From positions 1-24,090 of the forward strand of contig CAKUEU010000027.1 in NCBI GenBank assembly GCA_934646865.1: a DNA stretch of 24,090 nucleotides, given 5' to 3'. This stretch comes from an uncultured Collinsella sp. (GTDB taxonomy: Bacteria > Actinomycetota > Coriobacteriia > Coriobacteriales > Coriobacteriaceae). Positions 1-7,688 of the stretch are shown piece after piece; the first letter of the stretch is position 1, and each line of letters starts with the position of its first letter. The translations under genes and the position numbers were made by a program. The notes beneath the pieces are model-generated. The model was not told where the DNA came from. It worked only from the letters and a program-made list of their open reading frames with translations, and searched no databases.

Positions 1-296
1 GCGCCCGTTCCCCGGCAAAGGTCGGGGCGCCCGGCGCCGGTTTTCACGGAGTCGCACCGGCAAGCGACGACGTAACCAAGTGCGCGGAGACAAAACGCAC
101 GAAGGATACGGAAGAGAGATTGGGGTGGGCGGTGGTTACCGGAGCTATCGCTCACACCCACCCCGGGGAATGGTTAGCAAACCTGTCGCTTGGGCACGCC
201 TCCGAAGAGGCTAGAGTGCCCGGAGTCGGGAGCGACAAGCCCGACGAAGCGTACTTTGGTACGCGAGGAGGGTTGGAGCCCCGAATCTGGGCGCTC
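1..296 (-). ncRNA. Candidate structured RNA directly after the antiporter gene
   Basis: No credible reading frame lies here, but the stretch is dense in complementary segments. The helices seen are 51-55 with 64-68, 80-84 with 96-100, 122-129 with 157-164 (8 bp, enclosing 142-145 with 150-153), 172-175 with 180-183, and 249-254 with 259-264. There is also a long composite stem of 184-190 with 231-237, 192-197 with 216-221 and 198-202 with 207-211. Segment 72-77 can also pair with 134-139. The ends can close: 1-6 is complementary to 289-294, although 1-6 can instead pair with 25-30. The strand is assigned from the composite stem, which is capped by C(UUCG)G only when read leftward. I could not match it to a named class; tmRNA, RNase P, SRP, T-box and cobalamin core motifs were not found. 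It could be a leader for the next leftward gene, an intergenic RNA, or a transposon-associated RNA. The strand is uncertain. Confidence 0.5.
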
Positions 297-1735
297 TAGT
301 TCTCCTCGGCCTCGGCGGCTTCCTCGGCGAGACGCTGAGCGGCAAGCTCGGGGGTGAGACCCTTGTACTCGGTCTCGCGGCCCTTAGCGCTCACGACGCG
401 GACGACCTCGCCGATAAGCACCAGCACGATGAAGATGACAATCATCGGGACCTTGTCGCCGATCTCGTCGGCAGAGAACGGGATCAGGGTTGCAACGATA
501 GCCAGAACCAGCTCGATGCAGGGGATGGCCAGCATGACCTTCATCATCGTGCCCTTAAACGGGAACGTGAAGATGCGCTCACGGTTGGGGTCGTTCTTGC
601 GAAGGTTAAGGAACGCCGGGAACATCGGGATGTAGGTGAGCAGCAGGAAGACGACGGAGGTGCCAAAGAGCATCCAGAAAACGCCGTTGGAGATGGCATC
701 GATGGGAACCAGCTGCAGGCACAGCACCAGGGAGGCAACGATGGCGTTGACCAGGTTGGCGCCGTTGGGCATGTCGTCGTCCGAGATCATCGAGGCGAAG
801 ACCTTGGGCATATTGCCGTGCTCAGCGGCATAGCGAGCGACGGAGTTGACGCCGAAGGACCAAGCAGCCATGTTGGCGAACAGGGTGATCAGGAAGGCGA
901 TGCAGATGACCTTGAAGATCATGGAGTCGCCCACCATGGTCTGGACGGCAAAAATCATGCCGTAGTCGGGGTCGATGGCATCGGCCGGCACGGCGGCGCC
1001 GATACCAAAGCCGGCGAACAGGTAGATCACGGCGATGGACAGGCCACCGACGATGATGGCCTTGGGGATATCGCGAGCGGGATCGGCCATGTCGTCGGTC
1101 ATGGTGCAGATGACCTCGAAGCCCATGAAGTTAAAGATGATGATCGACAGGTAACCGAGAGCGTTGGTGTTGGTGAGCTCGGGCAGGAAGGTGGCAGCGG
1201 ACATGTCGTTCGCAAAACCGTTCTCCATGGCGTACCAAATGCCCAGAGCGCCGACGATAACGGCAACGGCGACCTTGATGATGGCGCCGCCGTTGAGAAC
1301 CCACTCGGAGTCGGCCGCCTTGGAGCGGCCCATGAGGTAGACGATCCACACAAAGGCAAGATCGATACCCATCTTGGCGATCAGATTGAACTCGACGCCA
1401 AAGACCATGCCCAAAATGTCGGGGAACATGGTAGCCAGCGAGGCAATCCACAGCGGGTAGTTAACCCAGTAGTAGTACGAAATGCGGGCGCCCCACTTGT
1501 CGCCCAGGCCATCGCGCACCCAGTCGTAAATGCCGCCCTCGCCGTCATAGGTCGTGCCGAGCTCGGCGACAACCATGCCATACGGGAGCAGGAAGGTCAG
1601 GATCAGGAAGATCCACCAGAAGAACTGCTGGTTGCCAATAGCAGCAGCAGGAGCGGCGGCCTCGCAAACGAAGACGACGCAGATGATGGTCGAAATGACC
1701 GTCAAGAAGGAAAGCTTTTTCTTTCCGTCGCTCAT
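296..1735 (-). CDS. aguD: APC-family amino acid/polyamine antiporter, probable agmatine/putrescine exchanger
   Basis: This 479-residue protein is strongly hydrophobic, with about 12 predicted membrane spans, and has the length of APC-superfamily permeases. The N-terminal span around residues 8-34 carries a small-residue stretch (CEAAAPAAAIGNQ) like the substrate-site helix of the family. The motif FNFMGFEV near residue 205 matches the unwound TM6 region of APC antiporters. The C-terminus is a short acidic tail (EEAAEAEEN). It lies 132 bp downstream of ptcA on the same strand. In agmatine deiminase operons the transporter that imports agmatine and exports putrescine follows the carbamoyltransferase, so the context supports that role. 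Sequence alone cannot exclude a glutamate/GABA-type or other amino acid exchanger. The start is the ATG preceded by AAAGGAGC at suitable spacing. The stop codon abuts the structured region to the left. Confidence 0.75.
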   Translation of the reverse strand: MSDGKKKLSFLTVISTIICVVFVCEAAAPAAAIGNQQFFWWIFLILTFLLPYGMVVAELGTTYDGEGGIYDWVRDGLGDKWGARISYYYWVNYPLWIASLATMFPDILGMVFGVEFNLIAKMGIDLAFVWIVYLMGRSKAADSEWVLNGGAIIKVAVAVIVGALGIWYAMENGFANDMSAATFLPELTNTNALGYLSIIIFNFMGFEVICTMTDDMADPARDIPKAIIVGGLSIAVIYLFAGFGIGAAVPADAIDPDYGMIFAVQTMVGDSMIFKVICIAFLITLFANMAAWSFGVNSVARYAAEHGNMPKVFASMISDDDMPNGANLVNAIVASLVLCLQLVPIDAISNGVFWMLFGTSVVFLLLTYIPMFPAFLNLRKNDPNRERIFTFPFKGTMMKVMLAIPCIELVLAIVATLIPFSADEIGDKVPMIVIFIVLVLIGEVVRVVSAKGRETEYKGLTPELAAQRLAEEAAEAEEN

Positions 1736-1808
1736 GATGAGCTCCTTTGCTCAGTCTTGGACAGATCCGAGGCCCAAGGCACTAAGGCAATCGCTTGAGC
1801 CTCGGTGA

Positions 1809-1841
1809 GCGGGCGACAGGAGACGAGCATCCGCCGCCCGC
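1809..1841. repeat. Inverted repeat between ptcA and the antiporter gene
   Basis: GCGGGCG at 1809-1815 is complementary to CGCCCGC at 1835-1841, with a 19-base loop. There is no U-run, so it is more likely an mRNA stability or processing hairpin in the intercistronic region than a full terminator. It could help set the ratio of enzyme to transporter. Confidence 0.4.
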
Positions 1842-1867
1842 AAACGTGCTTTTAGGCGCCTTGGGGC

Positions 1868-2941
1868 TTAGAGCTGCTCGAGAGCCTCGAGAGCGGCGTG
1901 GAGCTCAGCCTTGGCGGAGTACTCGACGCCCTCGTCGTTGAGCGGGGTACGCTTGCCCAGAGCGGCAAGGAGAGCACGGATGGAGTGCTTGCGGTTCTCT
2001 GCCTCGACCCAGCACAGGGAGCGCTCGGGATCGTCCATGACCTCGTCGACGACTTCCTCGTTGCGGGTGGCCGGCAGGCAGTGCATGAACTTGGAGTTGG
2101 GACCGGCGAAGTTCATCATGTCCATGGTGACCTGATACTTGGGATAGAACACGTCCATGTAGTTCTCGCCCGAGACCTCCTCGTCGTACAGGCCATACCA
2201 CACGTCGGTGTAGATGAAGTCGGCGCCCTTGATGCACTCGATGTCGTCGGAGATGACGACGGAGCCGCCGGAAACCTTGCAGTTCTCCTCGGCGATGGCC
2301 ATCATCTGCTTGCCGAACTCGGCGCGCTCCTCGACGGTGCCAACGTGCAGGCCGCCGTCGGGGATCTGGTGGCCCTTAGGTCCAAACTGGACAAACTTCA
2401 TGCCGACCTTGGAGGCGATGAACATGAGGGAGACGCAGACCTGGGTGGCGTCACCGATGAAGGCCAGGGTGCAGTCCTCGATCTTCTTGCCCTCGGGGAG
2501 GTTCTCGAGCATGGTCATGAGGTCGCCCATCTCCTGCGTGGGATGGTTGAACTCGGACATGCCGTTGATGACGGGCACAGCGGAGCCCTCGGCGAGGCCG
2601 ACGACGTCCTTGTGACGGTCAACGCGAGCCATCATGATGTCGAGCAGCGAGCCCATGACGCGAGCGGTGTCGCCCAGGGACTCGTGGCCGCCGAGCTGGA
2701 TGGTGCCAGGGCCATAGAACTGAGCATGGCCGCCGAGGTCGGTCATAGCGGTCTCGAAGGAAAGACGGGTGCGGGTGGAGACCTGCTGGAAGATCATGCC
2801 AAGGCTCTGGTTGCGGAGCAGGTGCGGATAATAACCGTCAACCTTGATGGCCTTCTTCATTGCCAGACCAAGATCCTCGATGGCCATGATCTGCTCTTTG
2901 GTGAACTCGTTGGTGTCGATGAAATCCTTAGGCAGTGCCAT
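1868..2941 (-). CDS. ptcA: Putrescine carbamoyltransferase
   Basis: The 357-residue enzyme should catalyse the phosphorolysis of N-carbamoylputrescine to putrescine and carbamoyl phosphate in the agmatine deiminase route. It has the carbamoyl-phosphate loop STRTR (about residues 55-59), the [10 protein letters not shown] segment and the [11 protein letters not shown] active-site loop of the ATCase/OTCase superfamily. Features that point to putrescine rather than ornithine are the [12 protein letters not shown] stretch, where ornithine enzymes carry a DxWxSMG motif, and the overall agreement with remembered enterococcal enzyme segments ([20 protein letters not shown]). The start chosen is the ATG at 2939-2941, preceded by AAAGGA, giving [13 protein letters not shown]. 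An upstream in-frame extension to 3022 exists but would give an atypical N-terminus. It is the first gene of a leftward unit with the antiporter and is divergent from a LuxR gene. Confidence 0.88.
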   Translation of the reverse strand: MALPKDFIDTNEFTKEQIMAIEDLGLAMKKAIKVDGYYPHLLRNQSLGMIFQQVSTRTRLSFETAMTDLGGHAQFYGPGTIQLGGHESLGDTARVMGSLLDIMMARVDRHKDVVGLAEGSAVPVINGMSEFNHPTQEMGDLMTMLENLPEGKKIEDCTLAFIGDATQVCVSLMFIASKVGMKFVQFGPKGHQIPDGGLHVGTVEERAEFGKQMMAIAEENCKVSGGSVVISDDIECIKGADFIYTDVWYGLYDEEVSGENYMDVFYPKYQVTMDMMNFAGPNSKFMHCLPATRNEEVVDEVMDDPERSLCWVEAENRKHSIRALLAALGKRTPLNDEGVEYSAKAELHAALEALEQL

Positions 2942-3003
2942 GTCGATTTCCTTTCCGCCGGTCTTGCCGACTATTACTATGAGGCGCTCGTACATCACGC
3001 CTC

Positions 3004-3016
3004 GTGTTGACAACAC
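3004..3016. promoter_or_regulatory. 13-bp perfect palindrome upstream of ptcA
   Basis: GTGTTGACAACAC is a perfect inverted repeat of 6 bp arms around a central A, about 63-75 bp upstream of the chosen ptcA start. It is a plausible operator in the leader or promoter of the ptcA unit. No protein partner can be assigned from sequence. Confidence 0.35.
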
Positions 3017-3064
3017 CATCATTCACCCGTATGCAATTTTTACCTAGTTTATTCGGGATTAAAG

Positions 3065-3154
3065 ACCGTTCACGGAGTTACACCCCCTCTAAACCAATAT
3101 AAACCCGCAGGTAGCAGGCTTGCAGGGGGTTTACTATCTGGAACCGCGAACGGT
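3065..3154. promoter_or_regulatory. Paired inverted operator-like sites in the divergent ptcA/LuxR promoter region
   Basis: ACCGTTCACGG at 3065-3075 and CCGCGAACGGT at 3144-3154 are reverse complements with one mismatch, separated by 68 bp. They lie between the divergent ptcA and LuxR genes. Two copies of one site in opposite orientation suit a LuxR-type dimer that controls both directions. No core promoter could be fixed with confidence. Confidence 0.4.
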
Positions 3155-3270
3155 ATACGGGTATCCTGTATCACATCGTCTAATCCGCGATGGGACACGC
3201 GGTTGAGGGCGGTATATCCGTAGGGTTTACGGGGCTCATTCAGAGATCAAATGAGATGGGGCGGCGACAG

Positions 3271-4236
3271 ATGAACACACTTATGTTCTTCTATACCTTG
3301 GCAATACTGGTTATCTGTATTGTGACGGCAGTCCTTTCGCTTGCCGCCTATGCCTCATCTCGTCGCCGAATCTTTATCTATGGCAGCGGCGTATTTATCT
3401 GCTATGCCATCGAGATGACCGAGATTTTCTTTTTTGAATACACGCTGCAAAACCAGAGTTTTCCGGCCAGCGACTATTACTCAATTACCATGCCTGTGTT
3501 GCGGACCCTTGTGGCGACCACTTCACAGGCTTTTATTTGGCTCATTGCCATGGACCTGCTCGACAAACACTCTAAGAAGCTGTTCGTCATTCCCGTCGCA
3601 ACGTTCTTGGTAAGCGAGCTGTTGATTATCGTTGCCGTCCCCTATGGCCCCATGCACCAGTGGCTTTACTACACCATGCGTCAGGTGTTCCTCATCTTTG
3701 TGGGACTGTATATCTTTTGGACGGCTCACAAGAGTGCAAAGGTTGAGCTGAAGGCACGTGTTAACAACCAGAAGAAACACCTGATTATCGGCGCCATTCT
3801 GGTTGGCTGCATCGTTGCCGAGGACTTCTACAACATCTTGGTGGTTCCCATGAGCCTGGCGCCCTCTTGGCTGCAGTTGTACCTGTCCGAGCGCAACTTT
3901 AGCGAGAACGTCTTCGCTTGCTACTTTGCAATTCTGCTGATCATCTACTCCTATCACGTGCTTTCGATTCGCATGCAAGAGGCGCCCGAGGAAAAGAACG
4001 TCAGCGATCTTGATCGACACATCGAAGAGCAGATGCCCTTCTATCGCAACGCCTACAAGCTCTCCAACCGCGAAACCGAGGTCATGCGCCTGGTCGTACT
4101 GGGCAAGTCGAACCAAGAGATCGCTGACGAGCTATTCCTTGCCGTGGGCACCGTCAAAACCCACATCCACAACATCCTGGTCAAAACCGAGCAGCAAAAC
4201 CGCACAACCCTCATCCTCCACTTCTGGAAGCGCTGA
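3271..4236 (+). CDS. Membrane-embedded LuxR-family transcriptional regulator (AguR-like)
   Basis: This 321-residue protein has a hydrophobic sensor region of about seven membrane spans (residues ~5-230) followed by a GerE/LuxR helix-turn-helix at residues ~264-321. The DNA-binding part reads LSNRETEVMRLVVLGKSNQE and continues to GTVKTHIHNIL, the canonical LuxR recognition-helix context. Proteins of this build are frequent in Coriobacteriia. AguR, the agmatine-responsive activator of lactic acid bacteria, is also a membrane LuxR protein divergent from aguB. The position next to ptcA therefore suggests sensing of agmatine or a related amine at the membrane; this is inference. The start is the ATG at 3271 after GGGGCGG, which places the first membrane helix right at the N-terminus. 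Starts at 3256 or 3190 are possible alternatives. Confidence 0.8.
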   Translation: MNTLMFFYTLAILVICIVTAVLSLAAYASSRRRIFIYGSGVFICYAIEMTEIFFFEYTLQNQSFPASDYYSITMPVLRTLVATTSQAFIWLIAMDLLDKHSKKLFVIPVATFLVSELLIIVAVPYGPMHQWLYYTMRQVFLIFVGLYIFWTAHKSAKVELKARVNNQKKHLIIGAILVGCIVAEDFYNILVVPMSLAPSWLQLYLSERNFSENVFACYFAILLIIYSYHVLSIRMQEAPEEKNVSDLDRHIEEQMPFYRNAYKLSNRETEVMRLVVLGKSNQEIADELFLAVGTVKTHIHNILVKTEQQNRTTLILHFWKR

Positions 4237-4341
4237 CCTGCCAAAAAGGGACAGGTTTATTTTGGTAGGTTTTATCTGGGCAAACGCCAACCGACGCGAG
4301 AGAGCTGTTTTCCCTCGTGGCGGTCTTCTAGCAGAAAAACT

Positions 4342-4460
4342 AAGTGAGTAGGCTTTTTGCAGGAGGCCAAGCACGCCCTAAAACGCCACAACCCTGACCT
4401 GCGGCTTTATCGATCATTTGTCGTGATGTGCTCGGCAAGTTCAAAAAAGTCTACTCACTT
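4342..4460. repeat. Long-spaced inverted repeat between the LuxR and ABC permease genes
   Basis: Bases 4342-4358 and 4444-4460 are reverse complements at 16 of 17 positions (core AAGTGAGTAG with a T-run), enclosing about 85 bp without coding signal. The region 4237-4563 has no gene. It also begins with an AAAAAGGGACAGG-type short sequence at 4242-4254 and ends with a terminator. The inverted repeat could be the ends of a small degenerate element. No target duplication was recognised. Confidence 0.45.
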
Positions 4461-4490
4461 GCATCCGAGACGCACCAGATAGGCAAAATA

Positions 4491-4525
4491 CCGCCGCGAA
4501 AGGGCCCCTGGTCCCTTCGCGGCGG
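4491..4525 (-). terminator. Rho-independent terminator of the ABC transporter operon
   Basis: CCGCCGCGAA followed by AGGG (4491-4504) pairs with CCCTTCGCGGCGG (4513-4525), with one unpaired A. Read leftward, the stem is followed by TATTTTG. It lies about 40 bp past the stop codon of the permease gene and could also act on the LuxR transcript from the other side. Confidence 0.7.
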
Positions 4526-4563
4526 TCATACGCCTCTGATTTTGCGACGGTTTTACCGGCTTG

Positions 4564-6765
4564 TTACTCGCTGTAACGGGTGGCGATGGCAGCTTGTACC
4601 ATACCGGCGCTCATGAGGTAGGTCACCAGGAAGTAGCCGCCGTAGGCTGCCAGGAAGATCGCGCAGGTGAGACCCACGGTACCGGCGATGCTCATGTTGC
4701 CGAACGTGCTCACCAACTCGATAATCACCTTGAGCGCCACAAACGAGTGCGCCAGGCCCACCGCCAACGGGAACAGGAAGAACACCGCTTGCTGCGCCAT
4801 CACCGAATGCCGGATCTGACGGTCGTCACAGCCGATCTGTGCCAGCACACGATAGCTGCGGCTGCCGTCGGCCACATTGGAGAGCTGCTGGATCGACAGT
4901 ATCGCCGCGCACGCAACGACCAGTACAAAGCCAATGTAGATGGCCAGATAACTAATCATGCCGTTCATCTGCGCTGCTTGCGTGTACATCTCGGAACGCG
5001 TGATGAAGACTCTCCACGACCCCGGCTCCTTGCCGTCAACGAGCAGATTGTCGAGCAAGGTGTATTTAATGCTCTCGTCTGCCTCGGTCGTATCCATACC
5101 CTGTTTGTAATTAACGAGCAGATTACTGGCATACGGCTGCAGATTAAGCTGGGACAGCAGCTCATCGGCTACGACCACGGTACCGGGATTGCTGCCCATC
5201 GCCGAGTTGGCGATGGCCGCCGTGTCCTCGTCCGACTTATCGGTTGCGGGCTTGAGCTCATGCCCGCCCAAGGTGAGGGTATGGCCGCCGGCCATGTATT
5301 TGGTGTACAGGTCGCCCAGCTCACCGCCCATATCACACGTAAGCAAGTACTGGTCCCGGCCAATGCTCACCGGCTCCTCGCCCATCATCTGGCGCAATTT
5401 GTTGTACTGGCTCGCCGGCGTCACAAACAGACCCATCGCATCGGCGTTGCTTCCCTCGAGCGCCTTGGGAAGCTTTTCGCCCATGGCCTTGCACATCTCA
5501 CCCGCCACCACCGAGGGGCCCGAGCCGCCAAGCGGGTAACTCAGATACGAATCGATCTGCACATGCTCACCGGCAACATCGGCGATATTGACCTTCTTGC
5601 CGGTCTCGTCGTTGTTGTCCGCCGACTTGCGCTCGCCATGCCATGCAGCGTACAAATCGACCGTTGCATCGGCCAGCACCATGCGATCGGCCTCAGACGG
5701 ATTGACATACTCCTTGTAGTAGTCGAGCGTTTCGGGCGTGTAATAGACATACGTCTGAGACACGTCAACAGGGTTATAGCGCTCCAGGTTTTCGTTCATC
5801 ACATTGGCAATAGACATACCACACGTCACCGAGGTGATGGCCAAAAACAGGATCATCGCGATGACGCCCATCGAAAAGCACACCGTGTTGACCTTGGCCG
5901 ACAGCTGGCGAACGGTAAACATGTTGAGGCCGCGCCAATAGACGCTGCGCAGGCTCTGCAGCAGCTTGATGAGCATGCCCGAAAGTCCCCAGAACAGCGC
6001 AAAGGTGCCCACGGTAACCATAGCGGTCGTAATGCCAAACTGGCTCATGGCCTCTTGCAGCTTGCTGTCCGTCGCGGTTAGCGGGAACCCATCACGTAGC
6101 AGACGGTAATAGGCCACGCCCACGAGCGCCACGCCCACGACAAAGATGGCAATCGCGATCCAGGGGTTGCGGGTCTTGATGCTCTCGTTGCGACGCTCGG
6201 CACCCATAAGCTCAATGAGCTTGGTGCGACGCACGGCGCGCAGGTTCAGCAGCAGCGTGAGCACAAACATTACGAGCATGCAGGCAAGGGTCAAGTTGAA
6301 CGCATGCACCGAGAAAAAGAAGTGGAAATTGGCGATCTGTGTCTTAAAGAGCGAGGCCGTAAAGAACGTCATGAGCTGGGAGAGTCCCACACCCAGCACA
6401 ATGCCGGCGGCAAAGGCCACGACCGATACTATCACGGTCTCGAGTGCCATGATCGTGGCGACGCGCCCGCGCCCCATGCCGAGCACCTGGTACAGGCCAA
6501 ACTCCTTTTTACGGCGTTTCATGATGAAGTTGTTGGCATACACCATCAAAAAGGCCATGACGCCGGCCAAAAAGTACGTAAGGTAGCCGAGCATGCTGCC
6601 CATAACCCGTGCCAAGCCCTCTTCATCGATTCCGGCGATGTCGACCTGCATCGAGACGGTGTTAAAGGCATAGAAAACGGTGACGCCCAGGGTAAGCGTC
6701 AGCAGGTAGACGAGGTAGTCGCGGCCGGCGCGGCGGACGTTGCCCCAAGCGAGTTTACAGAGCAT
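4564..6765 (-). CDS. BceB-like ABC transporter permease (FtsX family)
   Basis: The protein is about 733 residues with a 10-span layout. Seven hydrophobic segments lie in roughly the first 330 residues, a large non-hydrophobic domain spans about residues 310-610, and three spans complete the C-terminus. This is the layout of BceB/VraE-type permeases that remove peptide antibiotics such as bacitracin or lantibiotics from lipid II intermediates. The N-terminal MLCKLAWGNVRRAGRDY is typical of the family. The ATG at 6763-6765, preceded by GAGGG, is preferred; a GTG start at 6777 would add four residues. It overlaps the ATPase gene by 11 bp, so translation is probably coupled. No two-component system lies beside it, unlike classical Bce modules, so the substrate is unknown. 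Confidence 0.82.
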   Translation of the reverse strand: MLCKLAWGNVRRAGRDYLVYLLTLTLGVTVFYAFNTVSMQVDIAGIDEEGLARVMGSMLGYLTYFLAGVMAFLMVYANNFIMKRRKKEFGLYQVLGMGRGRVATIMALETVIVSVVAFAAGIVLGVGLSQLMTFFTASLFKTQIANFHFFFSVHAFNLTLACMLVMFVLTLLLNLRAVRRTKLIELMGAERRNESIKTRNPWIAIAIFVVGVALVGVAYYRLLRDGFPLTATDSKLQEAMSQFGITTAMVTVGTFALFWGLSGMLIKLLQSLRSVYWRGLNMFTVRQLSAKVNTVCFSMGVIAMILFLAITSVTCGMSIANVMNENLERYNPVDVSQTYVYYTPETLDYYKEYVNPSEADRMVLADATVDLYAAWHGERKSADNNDETGKKVNIADVAGEHVQIDSYLSYPLGGSGPSVVAGEMCKAMGEKLPKALEGSNADAMGLFVTPASQYNKLRQMMGEEPVSIGRDQYLLTCDMGGELGDLYTKYMAGGHTLTLGGHELKPATDKSDEDTAAIANSAMGSNPGTVVVADELLSQLNLQPYASNLLVNYKQGMDTTEADESIKYTLLDNLLVDGKEPGSWRVFITRSEMYTQAAQMNGMISYLAIYIGFVLVVACAAILSIQQLSNVADGSRSYRVLAQIGCDDRQIRHSVMAQQAVFFLFPLAVGLAHSFVALKVIIELVSTFGNMSIAGTVGLTCAIFLAAYGGYFLVTYLMSAGMVQAAIATRYSE

Positions 6766-7540
6766 CGGAGCCCTCACCGCCCATCATGGCAACGACCTCC
6801 ATAATGCGGTCGAAGAACTCGCGGCGGTCGGTGTCGCCGCGGCGCAGCTCGGTGAAGATCTTGCCGTCGCGGATAAACAGCACGCGGCTCGTGTAGCTGG
6901 CGGCAAAGCTGTCGTGCGTGACCATGAGCACGGTGGCGCGTAGACGGCGGTTAAGGGCCTCCAAGCTCTCGAGCAGCAGACGGGCGCTCTTGGAATCGAG
7001 GGCGCCGGTGGGCTCGTCGGCCATGATCATGGTGGGGTCGGTGACGAGCGCGCGAGCCGCGGCAACGCGCTGCTGTTGACCGCCGGACATTTGGTAGGGA
7101 TACTTGTCGAGCACCTGACTGATGGACAGGCGCGCTGCCACATCCTGCACGCGGGTCGAGATTTCGGCAGCGTTCATACGGGCGATGGTGAGCGGCAGGG
7201 CGATGTTCTCGCGTGCCGTGAGCGTATCGAGCAGGTTGGAGTCCTGGAAGATAAAGCCCAGCTCCTCGCGGCGGAACTGCGAGAGCTTGGCCTGCTTCAT
7301 GCGCGTCACGTCCTGCCCGTTGATGCGGATGGTGCCGCTCGTGGCGCTGTCGATGGTCGAGACGCAATTGAGCAGCGTCGACTTGCCCGAGCCCGAAGCG
7401 CCCATGATGCCAACGAATTCGCCGCGATTGACGGTGAAGCTGACGTCGTTGAGCGCACGGGTCACGTTGCCCAGCGCTCCATATACCTTTTCGAGATGCG
7501 CGACCTCCAGTACCGGGGTCGTTGCTTGCATGGTTTGCAT
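6755..7540 (-). CDS. ABC transporter ATP-binding protein (BceA/MacB-like)
   Basis: The 261-residue ATPase has Walker A GASGSGKST (residues ~49-57), Q-loop FIFQDSNLLD, signature MSGGQQQR, Walker B MIMADEPTGALD and the H-loop in MVTHD. The DEPTGALDS wording and the Q-loop place it in the family that partners FtsX-like permeases. It is the upstream gene of a two-gene unit with the permease and should energise it from the cytoplasmic face. The start ATG at 7538-7540 is preceded by GAAAGGA at 7-base spacing. The C-terminal residues beyond the H-loop (about 45) include RRGDTDRREFFDRIMEVVA, a common tail in this subfamily. Confidence 0.9.
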   Translation of the reverse strand: MQTMQATTPVLEVAHLEKVYGALGNVTRALNDVSFTVNRGEFVGIMGASGSGKSTLLNCVSTIDSATSGTIRINGQDVTRMKQAKLSQFRREELGFIFQDSNLLDTLTARENIALPLTIARMNAAEISTRVQDVAARLSISQVLDKYPYQMSGGQQQRVAAARALVTDPTMIMADEPTGALDSKSARLLLESLEALNRRLRATVLMVTHDSFAASYTSRVLFIRDGKIFTELRRGDTDRREFFDRIMEVVAMMGGEGSDAL

Positions 7541-7623
7541 ACCGAGTCCTTTCTTGCGATTAGTCTACGGCATCTATAGTCGCAGGGTGCCGACTCGGCT
7601 ACCATCGATATGGCTTACGCTTG

Positions 7624-7656
7624 CCTTACCGTTGTGTAAGGTAGGGGTAGCTACCC
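7624..7656. promoter_or_regulatory. Two adjacent palindromes upstream of the Nudix-Vsr gene
   Basis: CCTTAC (7624-7629) pairs with GTAAGG (7636-7641). Directly after, GGGTAGCTACCC (7645-7656) is a perfect 12-bp palindrome. Both lie in the 148-bp divergent space between the ABC ATPase and the Nudix-Vsr fusion, close to the fusion's start at 7689. They may be operators or leader hairpins for the fusion gene. Confidence 0.4.
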
Positions 7657-7688
7657 TGTCACGTGTTGGTGTTGAGAGAGGACTCCTG

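Noticed and set aside
121..168. T-box antiterminator (GGTGGTTACCGG inside a stem)
   Set aside because: The invariant TGGNACCGCG is not met, no specifier stem is visible and no competing terminator with a U-run follows.
1..296. Cobalamin riboswitch, tmRNA, RNase P RNA or SRP RNA
   Set aside because: Their invariant core motifs were looked for on both strands and not found, so no class name was given.
818..1798. 326-codon plus-strand frame opposite the antiporter
   Set aside because: Gly/Asp/His-rich shadow of the transporter gene with no supporting signals.
4561..6081. 506-codon plus-strand frame opposite the ABC permease
   Set aside because: Composition is rich in His, Arg and Gln without any family signature, and the permease on the other strand is unambiguous.
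7122..7688. N-terminal extension of the Nudix-Vsr protein
   Set aside because: The frame is open upstream only because it is antisense to the ABC ATPase gene. The Nudix fold begins at the TTG at 7689 with a proper ribosome binding site.
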